From an uncultured Rhizobiaceae group bacterium (lineage in GTDB: Bacteria > Pseudomonadota > Alphaproteobacteria > Rhizobiales > Rhizobiaceae), in assembly GCA_937930635.1 (NCBI GenBank), contig CALHCF010000019.1, forward strand, positions 1-64,000: a DNA stretch of 64,000 nucleotides, given 5' to 3'. A program made the position numbers and the translations under genes. This document shows, one piece after another, positions 27,226-36,970 of the stretch. The notes below the pieces were generated by a model. The model did no database searches. It saw only the letters and a list, made by a program, of their open reading frames with translations, and was not told where the DNA came from. How positions within the stretch are numbered: position 1 is the stretch's first letter; each line of letters opens with the position of its first letter.

Positions 27226-27834
27226 ATGGAACACCGTACCTTCAAAGTTGGCACTTTCATGAAATTAGCGGGGCTGGACTATGCGCATTCCCGCCCTTTT
27301 CGAAACTGGAAGGATGCGGTCTTAACCGCTGCTGTCGGGGGCTGGGTGCGGATGGACCCGCCATCACTGGAACTCGCGACCCTGGCGCTGCATGAGCTTG
27401 AGCTGCGGGGCAATGATCTCAATGCAGCGGTGAAATTTGCCGGTTCAGGCCTTAAGCCCATCCCGTGGCTGATCGAGGCCGGTCAGGCAGTTCGGTCCGC
27501 ATTTCCCACGCAGGTTCTTGAAACTCAAAAAGAGGGACGGCTGGGCAGCCATGTCTATGTCATGCTGCGGGGTGGCTATACCGAAACCAACGGGTGGTAT
27601 GGGGCCTATGTGGGGTCAACAGGTAAGACGCCGCAGCGACGATGTGCAGAACACCGCAAAGGTATCCGTGCTGCCCGGGGTCTGCCGCGTTACGGCATTG
27701 AGCCCCTGTGGTCCTTGTTTGATTTTATCAACCCTGTACCAAAGGCTCGTGCCGGCCGGGAGGAATGGGAAACCCGCCTTCATGAAATTCTGGCTCAGGT
27801 TGTTCCCAAAGTGACTGGTGATGTCGCGTTTTAA
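27226..27834 (+). CDS. Hypothetical protein with GIY-YIG-nuclease-like domain
   Basis: A 202-residue protein. Residues 108-190 resemble a GIY-YIG nuclease: VYVML (110-114) for the first strand, GAYVGST (126-132) for the second, Arg139 and His143 in PQRRCAEHRKG, and Glu179/180 near the end as a candidate metal ligand. The first 100 residues (KLAGLDYAHSRPFRNWKDAV) match nothing I recognise. The canonical first Gly-Ile-Tyr is replaced by Val-Tyr-Val. It is likely cotranscribed with deoA, which hints at nucleic-acid or nucleoside turnover, but no function is established. The ATG at 27226 is preferred over the TTG at 27223. Confidence 0.6.
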   Translation: MEHRTFKVGTFMKLAGLDYAHSRPFRNWKDAVLTAAVGGWVRMDPPSLELATLALHELELRGNDLNAAVKFAGSGLKPIPWLIEAGQAVRSAFPTQVLETQKEGRLGSHVYVMLRGGYTETNGWYGAYVGSTGKTPQRRCAEHRKGIRAARGLPRYGIEPLWSLFDFINPVPKARAGREEWETRLHEILAQVVPKVTGDVAF

Positions 27835-27852
27835 AGTCGGCTGTTGCGGCGG

Positions 27853-28965
27853 CTATTTTTCTTTTCGGCAGACAAGGTAGATGTGAACATAGTCCATGGC
27901 ATGACCATCCGGGTTTGCCGCGACCTTTTGCTGATACCGGCCATAGAATGAGTCGATGATTTTGCTGCGTTGCTCTGCTGATCTGTCCTGCGACAGTCCG
28001 TTGGCAAATGTCGGTTCCGACCAGGATCGCAAGGTTGGTATATAGTTACGGGCGAACCGTTCGGGATCTTTGTGGTTCTCGGTAAAATCCTGTTCAAACG
28101 GACAGCGCACCACCCGGCTTTCGACATGATCAAGCCGCAGACCGGACCTGAAAACGGTGCTCTCGCTGTCTTCAAGGGGAGCCACAAACTGCCCCTGCGT
28201 TCTGTAGCATTGCGGGAAATTCGTATTGAGAAATTCTTCGCGGGTGATCGTTCCATCATTTGCAAGCCCGCCCCAAAGCTCAGCAAATGTATCAAACATG
28301 TTTTGCGCGCCTGTGTTGCCGAGATAGCGTCCGTGTGAATCGATGCCGAAGTTAAACAGGCAAAGACGCCCACCGGGCTTCAGCTCCTCACTTCTGCGCA
28401 ACAACATGCGTTCCCAGTCCTGTGCCCCTGTGTGCTCATAAGCGGCCCGTTCCGCAGGAGCCGCGCCAACCATATGAACGTGATCTGCGATATTGCAGGG
28501 CACAGTCTCGATATAGTGGGAGGCTGTCGCGGAGAAACCAAGATCCAACGTCGCGGCAGGGACAATGGGGTGATGGAAACTTGTTCCGCTAGCATAAACA
28601 TGCACGTTGGGGATTTCCGGCAAATAACTGTCGGTGTCTGTGAGCCCGTGGACGATCTGAAAAACCTGGCTGAAATCGTTGCGGGGCAGGTCTGTGTAGA
28701 TCATTTCTATGGGTCTGGAGGGAACAGTCTTGCGGACCTTGCCAAGCACCCGGCGCCACAGATCAATTGACGTACCACCATCCGCTGCTCCCATGTCGGT
28801 GGCACGAAAGATTGTGCCATCATCGACGAGGGACATGGCGTCTATAGCGTCCAGCACCATTTGTGCGGCGTTATCCATCACATGCTTGGCACCAATTGTG
28901 GCGCTGGAATAGTAACCGGCAGGCTTCATGGCCATGAACTCGGTTGTATTCGTCTGTTTCGACAT
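27853..28965 (-). CDS. SABATH-type S-adenosylmethionine-dependent carboxyl methyltransferase
   Basis: A 370-residue protein with the pattern of the SABATH (Methyltransf_7) family: GYYSSAT at the N-terminus, the SAM loop TDMGAADGGTS (56-66), YTDLPRNDFSQVF (90-102) and the aromatic stretch LGFSATASHYIE (142-153). SABATH enzymes methylate carboxylates of small molecules (salicylate, indole acetate and jasmonate in plants); bacterial members are less studied. The ATG at 28965 follows AGGA by seven bases; the frame extends to a TTG at 28983. Substrate unknown. It is convergent with the GIY-YIG-like gene and not clearly linked to a pathway here. Confidence 0.72.
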   Translation of the reverse strand: MSKQTNTTEFMAMKPAGYYSSATIGAKHVMDNAAQMVLDAIDAMSLVDDGTIFRATDMGAADGGTSIDLWRRVLGKVRKTVPSRPIEMIYTDLPRNDFSQVFQIVHGLTDTDSYLPEIPNVHVYASGTSFHHPIVPAATLDLGFSATASHYIETVPCNIADHVHMVGAAPAERAAYEHTGAQDWERMLLRRSEELKPGGRLCLFNFGIDSHGRYLGNTGAQNMFDTFAELWGGLANDGTITREEFLNTNFPQCYRTQGQFVAPLEDSESTVFRSGLRLDHVESRVVRCPFEQDFTENHKDPERFARNYIPTLRSWSEPTFANGLSQDRSAEQRSKIIDSFYGRYQQKVAANPDGHAMDYVHIYLVCRKEK

Positions 28966-29123
28966 CTCTGCTTCCTGAGCCAATGACTTAAGGTTTAGGG
29001 GGCAGGCTGTCAGTTATTGAGCGTCAAAACAATGGAGTTTGGAGATATTTCAAGGGCAGATGACCGGAGCACCTTATGGTGATGGACAAGTCGATCATAG
29101 CCAGTTTGGTGCTCAACCTCAGG

Positions 29124-30146
29124 TTAGCGAACAGCTTCAAGGACTTTGAAGCCACCTCTGTCTTCCAGCATTTGTGTTCGCCGAAATTGTCTCTGTAATT
29201 CGGCTTCATATGGCAATGTCCGGTTTGCAACCATGAGCAGACGGCCACCCGATGGAAGAGCGCTTGCTGCCGCCGTGATGAATTTCTGGCCAAGGCCTGG
29301 GTCGGCCGCCCGCGAGGTGTGGAAGGGCGGGTTCATGATGATCCAGTCATAAGGCCCGGAAGGTGCTTCACGAGTAAGATCGCACCAGTGTGTCTTGAAC
29401 GGCACTGTTTTTGGTTGTGCGGCTGTAATTTTGCTAACATTGGGATCGATGGCATCGACTGAATTCCAATCGACCTCATAAAGATCCACGTGAGCAATGT
29501 GCGTCGATTTCTCCATCAACTGCATCGTCAGATAACCCCAGCCTGCGCCAAAATCGGCAACGCGGCCCCTGATGCGGTTATCAAAATGATTGGCGAGAAG
29601 GCGCGACCCTGTGTCAGGGCCATTGGTAGAAAAACCTCCTAGTGGGATATCATAGCCATCAACCGTTTTGACGGTGGCTGGAACGGACCATTCCTCTCCC
29701 TCCCGTTTAGCCCAGAATGTAATCGCATGGTGTTTGGAAAGGCTTCCCTCAATTGAAGCCTGTTTTGCGACCCATTTGCGAAGTGCTGCAACGCCGCCTT
29801 TCTTGTCACCGGCAACCACAAGGGTGCCCTTGGGCCTCAGGGCATTCCAGGCGCGAGTCAGATTGAGTTCGTTCAACGCACGGGAGCGACCAAGCAGCAC
29901 CAAACCGCCTTCATATCCGGTCTGGATGTCAAAAGCTGGTTGGGCACGATACCCATGCTGCTCCAGATCGAGATGAACACTGCGCAAATTTTGTTCGCCG
30001 TCCAAACAGGTTTTCCAGTCGACATTGGAGGATGGCAGAACCTGTAGATTGAGCGCCAGCCACCGTGAAGAAGGTGGTGCAATCAATTCTTGTTCAAAGG
30101 GCAACAGCAGAGTGTCGCGAAAGTCACGCTGATTTGCCAAACTCAA
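29124..30146 (-). CDS. RsmC-like rRNA guanine-N2-methyltransferase
   Basis: A 340-residue protein in two halves like RsmC: a degenerate N-terminal methyltransferase-like domain (1-150) and an active C-terminal one with the SAM motif DFGAGWG (198-204) and the catalytic NPPFH (272-276) typical of N-methylation of guanine in RNA. It probably methylates 16S rRNA (G1207 in E. coli). The TTG start overlaps the stop of the patatin gene (TTGA), so translation is coupled; a second TTG is at 30140. Assignment to RsmC rather than RlmG is by general layout. Confidence 0.8.
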   Translation of the reverse strand: MSLANQRDFRDTLLLPFEQELIAPPSSRWLALNLQVLPSSNVDWKTCLDGEQNLRSVHLDLEQHGYRAQPAFDIQTGYEGGLVLLGRSRALNELNLTRAWNALRPKGTLVVAGDKKGGVAALRKWVAKQASIEGSLSKHHAITFWAKREGEEWSVPATVKTVDGYDIPLGGFSTNGPDTGSRLLANHFDNRIRGRVADFGAGWGYLTMQLMEKSTHIAHVDLYEVDWNSVDAIDPNVSKITAAQPKTVPFKTHWCDLTREAPSGPYDWIIMNPPFHTSRAADPGLGQKFITAAASALPSGGRLLMVANRTLPYEAELQRQFRRTQMLEDRGGFKVLEAVR

Positions 30147-31291
30147 CGCCGGCTCAGGCGGTCAAAACGTTTCAGTGTTGGAGGGGCCTTCCACCAGAAA
30201 CCCGGTTTCTGCACCTCATTAAAACCACTCTCATAAATGTTGTGCAAATAGGTCGGATCGAAGTCCAGCGCATTTTTCGGCGGCGGGAATTCTTCCGGAA
30301 TGGCAGTCAGAAAGAACTCTGTTCCGGAATTGCGCGAACGAACATAACCACGATAAACCGTCTGTAGTGTCAATTCGCGGGTCAGTGTGCCGGTTGATTT
30401 GACGGCCAGATCGAGAAGATTGGGTTTTACAGCTTCGAACGTCTCCTCCAAAGCCAATGATCCGTTGATAATGACGTAGAGATTTCTGCGTTTTGCCGGG
30501 CTCTGGAAAATGAAGTCAGATAGAAGAACTGGTGCTTTCAGGCCACCATCGACATGGGCCTGTCGCAGTTGCACGCCGCGCTTGGGCTTTATGTAGACCG
30601 GCGGAAAAACAATCGGAATGGCTGCAGACGCGCGCAGCACCTTTTGGAACAGCTGGAGTGCGTTGCTTCGCCCGTTGCCACCACCACTGGCCAGCAACCC
30701 CATGTCCCACACCACCAATTCCTTGGCGTCAAGATTGGTGGTTGCAACGTAAAGCCTACGGCCTTTGGCGTGTTCTGCCGCCACCCTTTCAAGAATAGCC
30801 GGTGTGATGTTTTCCTCAATGCGGCGTTTTAATGGGGTGTTGTCGAAGAAGCTGTCGAAAAAGATACCGGTAATGCCCCGGCTACGAAAAATATCAGAGC
30901 TTTTTGGTTGCAAAAACAGTTCTTTAAGCCGGGCATCATATTGCGGGCCCAGAAATGCGAAGACCGATATCAAGGCGCCGCTTGAGACACCTGTCACGAT
31001 GTCAAACTGCGGGCGTGTGCCGGATTGAGACCATCCGTTGAGAACCCCCACACCATAGGCACCATCAGTTCCGCCGCCAGAAAGAGCCAATATATTGACC
31101 TCGTTTCTGGCTGTCGTGGGACTGGTTTTGGAATTATCAACTACAACATCGTTGATAGCCACGGCTTCCGTGGGTGTGATGCCTCTGATGGCCTGACTTT
31201 CTGCCGGTCGGCTCACACAGCCAGCGAGGCACAACAAAAGGACAACCGCCATCAGGTGAAGGTAGTTCACCGTCTGTTGCAAATGTCTCAT
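30143..31291 (-). CDS. Patatin-like phospholipase lipoprotein
   Basis: A 382-residue protein from the ATG at 31291. A hydrophobic signal with lipobox LAGC (22-25) predicts a lipoprotein. The patatin fold is complete: oxyanion loop LSGGGTDGAYGVG, nucleophile Ser in GVSSG, and the Asp of the catalytic dyad in HVDGG. It should act as a lipid acyl hydrolase at the envelope. The frame runs on to 31357, but the extra residues would put an unlikely leader before the signal. Coupled by a four-base overlap to the RsmC-like gene; the pnp terminator lies just upstream. Confidence 0.85.
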   Translation of the reverse strand: MRHLQQTVNYLHLMAVVLLLCLAGCVSRPAESQAIRGITPTEAVAINDVVVDNSKTSPTTARNEVNILALSGGGTDGAYGVGVLNGWSQSGTRPQFDIVTGVSSGALISVFAFLGPQYDARLKELFLQPKSSDIFRSRGITGIFFDSFFDNTPLKRRIEENITPAILERVAAEHAKGRRLYVATTNLDAKELVVWDMGLLASGGGNGRSNALQLFQKVLRASAAIPIVFPPVYIKPKRGVQLRQAHVDGGLKAPVLLSDFIFQSPAKRRNLYVIINGSLALEETFEAVKPNLLDLAVKSTGTLTRELTLQTVYRGYVRSRNSGTEFFLTAIPEEFPPPKNALDFDPTYLHNIYESGFNEVQKPGFWWKAPPTLKRFDRLSRR

Positions 31292-31403
31292 CACTACTCG
31301 CACCCGCACCTTCCACAACCAAGCCAGCGCATACCCTAGCAGCGTGTTTTCTGCCAAAAAAGAGCGGGATCAATCAAATTTTAACGAAGGTTAATGCTGC
31401 AAG

Positions 31404-31435
31404 AAAAACGGCGCTGCAGAAAACTGCAACGCCGT
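31404..31435 (-). terminator. Rho-independent terminator of pnp
   Basis: On the minus strand ACGGCGTTGCAG pairs with CTGCAGCGCCGT around a TTTT loop (one mismatch-like G-T pair), and five T follow. It lies 43 bases after the pnp stop and separates pnp from the patatin gene. Confidence 0.9.
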
Positions 31436-31478
31436 CAAAGATTCACACCCCTTAGGATGGTTCAGGTATTAGAGTAAT

Positions 31479-33605
31479 TTAGGCATCTTCGTCGCGGCTG
31501 ATTTCTTCGCCGCTTTCCTGGTCGACAACTTTCATTGACAAGCGCACCTTGCCGCGGTCGTCAAAGCCCATCAACTTGACCCATACCTTGTCGCCTTCAT
31601 TGACAACATCGGTGGTCTTGCCAACACGTTCATCAGCCAGCTGAGAGATATGCACAAGGCCGTCTTTTGCGCCGAAGAAATTGACAAAAGCGCCAAAGTC
31701 GACGGTTTTCACGACCGTACCCTGATAGATTTCGCCGACTTCCGGGTCGTCCGTGATCGAACGGATCCACTTAACGGCCGCATCGATTTCCTTGGCATTG
31801 GAAGACGCGACTTTCACAGTGCCATCATCTTCAATGTTCACTTTGGCACCGGTCTTTTCAACGATCTCGCGAATGACCTTACCGCCGGAACCGATCACTT
31901 CACGGATCTTGTCGGTGGGGATCTTGAAGCTTTCGATACGCGGCGCGAACTCGCCAAGCTCTGAACGGCCTTCCGACAACGCTTTGTTCATCTCGGCAAG
32001 GATATGTTCGCGGCCACCTTTGGCCTGCTCCAGCGCAACTTTCATGATCTCTTCGGTGATACCAGTGATCTTGATATCCATCTGAAGCGAAGTGATGCCA
32101 TCGGCTGTACCGGCCACTTTAAAGTCCATATCACCAAGATGATCTTCATCGCCCAGAATGTCGGACAAAACCGCGAAATCATCGCCTTCCTTGATAAGAC
32201 CCATGGCAATCCCGGCTACAGGAGCTTTCAGCGGAACACCGGCATCCATGAAGGCAAGCGATGTGCCGCAAACTGTCGCCATGGAAGATGATCCGTTCGA
32301 CTCCGTGATTTCGGAAACCGCACGCAGCGTATAAGGAAATTCCTCTTTGCTTGGCAGAACGGCACGAACGGCACGCCATGCCAGCTTGCCGTGTCCGATT
32401 TCGCGGCGCGAGGTAAAGCCGATACGGCCAGTCTCGCCGACAGAATAGGGCGGGAAGTTATAGTGCAGAAGGAAGTTTTCCTTGTAGGTGCCGGTCAGCG
32501 CATCGATGAACTGCTCATCGTCGGATGTGCCCAAAGTGGCGACAACGATGGCTTGGGTTTCTCCGCGGGTAAACAGGGCTGAACCATGGGTACGCGGCAA
32601 GATGCCGACTTCAGATTCAATGGCGCGGACCGTCGAAAGGTCGCGGCCATCAATGCGTTTCTTCGTTTTGATGATCGAGCCGCGAACAACCTGCGCCTGG
32701 ACCGATTTGAAGACTTCACCCAGCGTATTGGCTTCTTCCTCGGTTGAAGCTTCGTTGAGAAACTCTTCCTTGGCTTTCGCCTTGGCCTCGTCGAGCGCCG
32801 CATAACGGTCCTGCTTATCGGAAATCTTATAAGCTTTTTCGATATCTTTACCGACCAGCTTTTCGACCTTTTTCATCAGATCAGAATTATCCGGAGCAAT
32901 ATGCTCGCGTGGCTCTTTGGCGCATTTTTCGGCGAGTTGGATAACCGCGTCGATAACGGCCTGAAATTCCCTATGACCGAACATGACCGCACCAAGCATG
33001 GTGTCTTCCGACAATATTTTAGCTTCTGATTCCACCATCAAAACGGCTTCGTTGGTACCGGCAACCACGAGGTCGAGATCACTTTCGTCCATCTCGTCAA
33101 TGTTCGGGTTCAGTACATATTCGCCATCGATCAGTCCGACACGTGCACCGCCGATCGGGCCCTGGAAGGGAACTCCGGAAATGGTGAGAGCCGCAGAAGT
33201 CGCGATCATGGCAACAATATCCGGGTTGTTTTCCATATCGTGCGACAGAACAGTACAGGTAACCTGCGTGTCGTTCTTGTAGCCGTCAGCAAATAGCGGG
33301 CGGATCGGGCGGTCGATCAGACGACAGACCAGTGTTTCGTTTTCGGAGGGACGTGCCTCGCGTTTGAAAAAGCCGCCTGGAATTTTACCAGCCGCATAGG
33401 CTTTTTCGATGTAGTTTACGGTGAGGGGAAAGAAGTCGAGACCAGGCTTGGGTGCCTTTGCGGACACGACATTACACATGACGGTGGTTTCACCATATGT
33501 GACGATCACGGAGCCATCGGCCTGACGGGCAACCTGGCCCGCTTCGAGCGTGAGGGGACGTCCACCCCATTCGATTTCGACGACGTGTTTATCAAACATT
33601 GACAT
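31479..33605 (-). CDS. pnp: Polyribonucleotide nucleotidyltransferase
   Basis: A 708-residue phosphorolytic 3'-5' exoribonuclease and degradosome component. Two RNase PH domains are visible, the first starting [15 protein letters not shown] and the second [15 protein letters not shown]-like, followed by a KH domain with [15 protein letters not shown] and a C-terminal S1 domain ([24 protein letters not shown]). The start is the ATG at 33605 (or 33599), nine bases after AAGGA; the long frame to 33800 reads through the leader and is not credible. It follows rpsO after 390 bases, the usual gene order. Confidence 0.96.
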   Translation of the reverse strand: MSMFDKHVVEIEWGGRPLTLEAGQVARQADGSVIVTYGETTVMCNVVSAKAPKPGLDFFPLTVNYIEKAYAAGKIPGGFFKREARPSENETLVCRLIDRPIRPLFADGYKNDTQVTCTVLSHDMENNPDIVAMIATSAALTISGVPFQGPIGGARVGLIDGEYVLNPNIDEMDESDLDLVVAGTNEAVLMVESEAKILSEDTMLGAVMFGHREFQAVIDAVIQLAEKCAKEPREHIAPDNSDLMKKVEKLVGKDIEKAYKISDKQDRYAALDEAKAKAKEEFLNEASTEEEANTLGEVFKSVQAQVVRGSIIKTKKRIDGRDLSTVRAIESEVGILPRTHGSALFTRGETQAIVVATLGTSDDEQFIDALTGTYKENFLLHYNFPPYSVGETGRIGFTSRREIGHGKLAWRAVRAVLPSKEEFPYTLRAVSEITESNGSSSMATVCGTSLAFMDAGVPLKAPVAGIAMGLIKEGDDFAVLSDILGDEDHLGDMDFKVAGTADGITSLQMDIKITGITEEIMKVALEQAKGGREHILAEMNKALSEGRSELGEFAPRIESFKIPTDKIREVIGSGGKVIREIVEKTGAKVNIEDDGTVKVASSNAKEIDAAVKWIRSITDDPEVGEIYQGTVVKTVDFGAFVNFFGAKDGLVHISQLADERVGKTTDVVNEGDKVWVKLMGFDDRGKVRLSMKVVDQESGEEISRDEDA

Positions 33606-33622
33606 ATAGACAATTCCTTTGT

Positions 33623-33664
33623 GTGCGGCCACACGGCGCCTATCGCCGGGTGCACGAACCGCAC
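33623..33664 (-). promoter_or_regulatory. Nested hairpin in the pnp leader
   Basis: GTGCGG and CCGCAC form outer arms; an inner CGGCG/CGCCG stem closes a five-base loop. The structure ends about four bases before the pnp Shine-Dalgarno sequence. In E. coli a leader stem cut by RNase III mediates PNPase autoregulation; the same role here is inference from position and shape. Confidence 0.45.
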
Positions 33665-33956
33665 GGGTCTTACAATTGTGGTGAGAATGTCCCATCCAAA
33701 CCGCACACAATGTGCGTCCAGATCCGAAAAACTTCAGGAAGAAGATTGGCCTTACAGTGCCGTCATTGTTCGGTTTTCGTCGCTGTTGCCCCGATGGCAC
33801 AACTAAAAAACCAAACGTCTCTTCCTATCGGGTCTGTCGAGGGCAAGACAATGAGAGGCACCTTTTGTGTGCCGCTGACAATCCTGCCCCTGTCCAAATG
33901 AGACCACTCTTACCAAACATGGGGATCATACCAGATTGATATGCCCCAAACAACAA

Positions 33957-33982
33957 GCGGCGAAGCCGGACTGGCCTGCCGC
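33957..33982 (-). terminator. Hairpin after rpsO, possible (weak) terminator
   Basis: GCGGC pairs with GCCGC around an inner GCC/GGC stem, 13 bases after the rpsO stop. On the minus strand it is followed by a T-rich TTGTTGTTT rather than a clean T run; on the plus strand five T follow. It may cause partial termination between rpsO and pnp. Confidence 0.45.
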
Positions 33983-33995
33983 TTTTTGCATTCTT

Positions 33996-34265
33996 CTATC
34001 GGCGGATGCCGAGACTGGTGATCAGCTTCTTGTAACGCTCTTCATCTTTGCGCTTTGTATAATCCAGAAGCGAACGGCGTGTTGCCACCATTTTCAACAG
34101 CCCACGGCGGGAATGGTTATCCTTTTTGTGGCCTTTGAAATGTTCGGTGAGGTTGTTGATGCGCTCTGTAAGGATCGCAACCTGTACTTCCGGAGAACCG
34201 GAATCACCTTCTTTAATGGCATATTCTTTGATCAGTTCAGCTTTACGCTCAGGCGTAATCGACAT
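33996..34265 (-). CDS. rpsO: 30S ribosomal protein S15
   Basis: An 89-residue protein, the exact length of S15. It contains the family signature spanning [19 protein letters not shown] and the end SLGIRR. The ATG at 34265 lies seven bases after AAGGAG. It binds 16S rRNA in the platform of the small subunit. truB, which commonly precedes rpsO in proteobacteria, is not upstream here; a Gfo/Idh gene ends 189 bases before instead. Confidence 0.97.
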   Translation of the reverse strand: MSITPERKAELIKEYAIKEGDSGSPEVQVAILTERINNLTEHFKGHKKDNHSRRGLLKMVATRRSLLDYTKRKDEERYKKLITSLGIRR

Positions 34266-34454
34266 CGGGATACTCCTTGTAAAATGAGGGTAAAAAGACG
34301 CCCGGGCCGGGATGTCGTCCAGCACGGGCCAATTGGTGCCTGTCCGGCACGCGCGCAGTATAGGCGCAAAGTGGATAAAGGGCAAGAGGTTTTGGAATAG
34401 TGACTATCGACAATATGAACGAGGCTGTCATGAAATGAGCAGCGATACGGTTTC

Positions 34455-35582
34455 CTATTTATGCGGATCAGACAATTCGCGAATCCTGTGTCTTAGATCG
34501 ATGGCAACACCTGTTTGAATGGACTCTTCCGCTGCCGCGCCAACAATGACCGCGATGGCGCCATCGCGAAGGCTGACTTCCGGCTCACCACCTTCCATCA
34601 CCATCTTCTGGAAACGCTGATGCTGGTAGAAGGTTGAGCCATGGTGGTCACCGGCAGCAAGAATGGCGTGATCAACCTCGATGAGTTCGTGAGTTTCAGT
34701 CTTGGTTGCCCGATCGCTGAAGTGGATTTCCGCTGTTCGTTCCTTGCCGTCCACCGAAAACCGGGATGGTCCTGGAATACAGGCCGAAATAGTTCCCATG
34801 GGCCCGGAAGCAGAAACAATCTCCTGCCAGTTTGATGCTTCGTCGAACATGCAAAGATCAAGCATGGCGCGGGTGCCATTCTCAAAATCGACGATGACAA
34901 AAGCATTGTCGACAATGTCGGGTGTTTGCGACCCATAACGTTCGTCAAGATGGTTCACATCTACCCCACCGGATGCAAAGAGCCGCACCGGATTGGATTG
35001 TGTAATCAGCCGCATGAGATCGAAGAAATGGCAGCATTTTTCAACCAGTGTTCCGCCGGTATTGGCATTGAAGCGGTTCCAGGCGCCGACCTTTTCAAGA
35101 AAAGGAAAACGGTGCTCACGAATAGAAACCTGAACGATCTTGCCGATCCGGCCGCCGTTAACATCGTCGAGAAGACGTTGCACCGGAGGCATATAGCGGT
35201 ACTCCATGGCAACCCAAACCGTGGTTCCGCTCTCCTTTTGCCAGTCAAGCATATCGGCGCATTCATCCTGCGAAATACCAATGGGTTTCTCGCACAGGAC
35301 CGGCAGACCGCATATCATGAGATCAGCCATGATAGCGTGATGGGTATGGTTGGGGGAAACAACGACAAAGACATCGCACAAGCCGCTCGCTATCAGTTCC
35401 CGGTGATCTTCAAAGCAGGGTGGTTGCGAGCCAAATAAGGTGTTTGTCAGCGCCAGGGCACTGTCACGCATATCGGCATTGGGATCTGACAGCGCCCCGA
35501 TTACGGCACCATCAAGCAAGGCGATATTGCGCAGATGTTCATGGCCCATCATTCCAAGGCCGATAATTCCGTAGCGCACCAT
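34455..35582 (-). CDS. Gfo/Idh/MocA-family oxidoreductase
   Basis: A 375-residue NAD(P)-dependent sugar dehydrogenase: Rossmann GIIGLGMMGHEHLRN, the EKP motif in VLCEKPIG, WVAMEYRYMPPV and a KCCHFFDLM block with the catalytic His. It is the last gene of a tight run after the L-fucose-isomerase-like gene (two bases apart). The substrate is probably the same sugar or polyol handled by that isomerase and by the LacD-type aldolase; which one cannot be read from the sequence. The ATG at 35582 is two bases past the upstream stop. Confidence 0.85.
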   Translation of the reverse strand: MVRYGIIGLGMMGHEHLRNIALLDGAVIGALSDPNADMRDSALALTNTLFGSQPPCFEDHRELIASGLCDVFVVVSPNHTHHAIMADLMICGLPVLCEKPIGISQDECADMLDWQKESGTTVWVAMEYRYMPPVQRLLDDVNGGRIGKIVQVSIREHRFPFLEKVGAWNRFNANTGGTLVEKCCHFFDLMRLITQSNPVRLFASGGVDVNHLDERYGSQTPDIVDNAFVIVDFENGTRAMLDLCMFDEASNWQEIVSASGPMGTISACIPGPSRFSVDGKERTAEIHFSDRATKTETHELIEVDHAILAAGDHHGSTFYQHQRFQKMVMEGGEPEVSLRDGAIAVIVGAAAEESIQTGVAIDLRHRIRELSDPHK

Positions 35583-35584
35583 GG

Positions 35585-36967
35585 TCAGAGTTCCAGAACT
35601 GGCAACTTGAGAGCGACCGCAACATCGCGCAGCATTTCACGGTGATCGCCATAAGCAAGCGCCATATGGTGTTCCAGTCCGCTATTCATGATGTTGTCCA
35701 ACATCTTTGGTGCTGGCGTATCAAAAGCCACGACACCGGATGTTCCGGTAAATGCCTTGTCGCGCTTCAGCATCTTGCCGTGTGACAGGATCATTTTTGT
35801 TTTCCCGTGTGCCTGAGAGATGCGCATGAAAGTCACGTCTCCCTCCTTGAGAGGAAACTCAAACAACAACGGCATTTTCCGGTTGGTGTGAATGGTGGCT
35901 TGCGCCTGCACGTCCGGCTCCGCCATTGAAATGGGGGCTTGCCCGCAGTGCCAGACAACGCCGGTTCCGTCCTGTGTATCAATGTCTACCAGATCAACCA
36001 GAAAAACCGCTGCATCGGCCACACGCTGCAGGATCATCTGGCTAAGCGCACCATAGACATCAGCCTCACAGGCGCAGGGTGTCCGCGCCTCACCCAGAAG
36101 GGATACGGGACCGCAAACCGCTCCACCATATTCGGTGAAGGTTTCGGGCCAGCAGCGAATGGCAAAAGCTTGGTAATTATGATCAGCGCGCATTTGCTCA
36201 AGCGCGAGCTTTAGTTTCAGGGAGCGTGAAAGTTCGTCCTGATCAACCTCATCGAGCCCGGCAAACTGTCCTTCAAGCTTTTTTCGCAATTCAGGCAGGG
36301 AGTCTTCTCCAATGGAATTTGCAAGTTCAAACAGATCATCAATGGCAAATTCATCAACTTTGATGCCTGCAAGGGCATCCAGTTCGTCAGGGTTGTATCG
36401 GCAGGTATCGAACCCTTCGGGATGTTCGCCAAGCCGGGCAATGCGCTGATCGTGAAGACCGGCAACAAGTGTTTTCGCCTCGTCACTGGCACTGGAACCG
36501 ATAGCGGTAGCGGACAGCATTGTCGTTTCATGGTCCCCTGAAAGCAGAGCAGCAACATCAGTCTCCGGGCCGTCACCATAGGCCCAACTGAAGCGCTTTC
36601 CCTGGAGGCCAAGCGCGTGGCTGGCAAGGTTTAGTCCACAAAATGCATTGAGCCTCAGGCGCCCGCCCAGACGCGGTTCCGGTACTGCCCACAGAGCAAC
36701 AGGAACCGGAAGAGAGGCGGCCGCCTCAAGTGTCATCGCTGCATCGGTGAACGTGACCTGGAGAATGAGCAACCGGTCAATATTTTGCTGCTTCAACTCA
36801 TCAATGGCAGCTCGGGTCGCATCGGCATCGCAGAGCAGTTCGCGCGGTCCGATGGTGTGAATGTGCATGTCATCCAGAGCGGTGAGCATGGACGCCAGTT
36901 TTTCGTTGGCATAGTCAACATCGAATGTCGCACGGCCCAATGGCAGGAGACCAATTTTCTCCTCCAT
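35585..36967 (-). CDS. L-fucose/L-arabinose isomerase-like protein
   Basis: A 460-residue protein with the layout of the L-fucose isomerase family: an N-terminal domain starting KIGLLPLGRATFDV, a central Rossmann-like part with LLILQVTFTDA and PVALWAVPEPRLGG, and a C-terminal metal-site part including CWPETFTEYGGAVCGPVSLL, CEADVYGALS and a final GLEHHMALAYGD with two His. Such enzymes interconvert aldoses and ketoses; one branch acts on sulfoquinovose. It lies three bases after a LacD-type aldolase gene and two before a Gfo/Idh gene. Sugar identity is open. Confidence 0.75.
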   Translation of the reverse strand: MEEKIGLLPLGRATFDVDYANEKLASMLTALDDMHIHTIGPRELLCDADATRAAIDELKQQNIDRLLILQVTFTDAAMTLEAAASLPVPVALWAVPEPRLGGRLRLNAFCGLNLASHALGLQGKRFSWAYGDGPETDVAALLSGDHETTMLSATAIGSSASDEAKTLVAGLHDQRIARLGEHPEGFDTCRYNPDELDALAGIKVDEFAIDDLFELANSIGEDSLPELRKKLEGQFAGLDEVDQDELSRSLKLKLALEQMRADHNYQAFAIRCWPETFTEYGGAVCGPVSLLGEARTPCACEADVYGALSQMILQRVADAAVFLVDLVDIDTQDGTGVVWHCGQAPISMAEPDVQAQATIHTNRKMPLLFEFPLKEGDVTFMRISQAHGKTKMILSHGKMLKRDKAFTGTSGVVAFDTPAPKMLDNIMNSGLEHHMALAYGDHREMLRDVAVALKLPVLEL

Positions 36968-36970
36968 ATC

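Larger units (their letters stand above)
33606..33995. other. rpsO-pnp intergenic region (pnp leader)
   Basis: This 390-base stretch holds no gene I can support. On the minus strand it contains the rpsO 3' hairpin near 33957-33982, then probably a pnp promoter, and a structured pnp leader ending in the hairpin at 33623-33664 and the Shine-Dalgarno AAGGA near 33615. Confidence 0.6.

Noticed and set aside
33606-33800. N-terminal extension of pnp by 65 codons
   Set aside because: The extension has no similarity to PNPase and covers the leader hairpin; AAGGA fixes the ATG at 33605.
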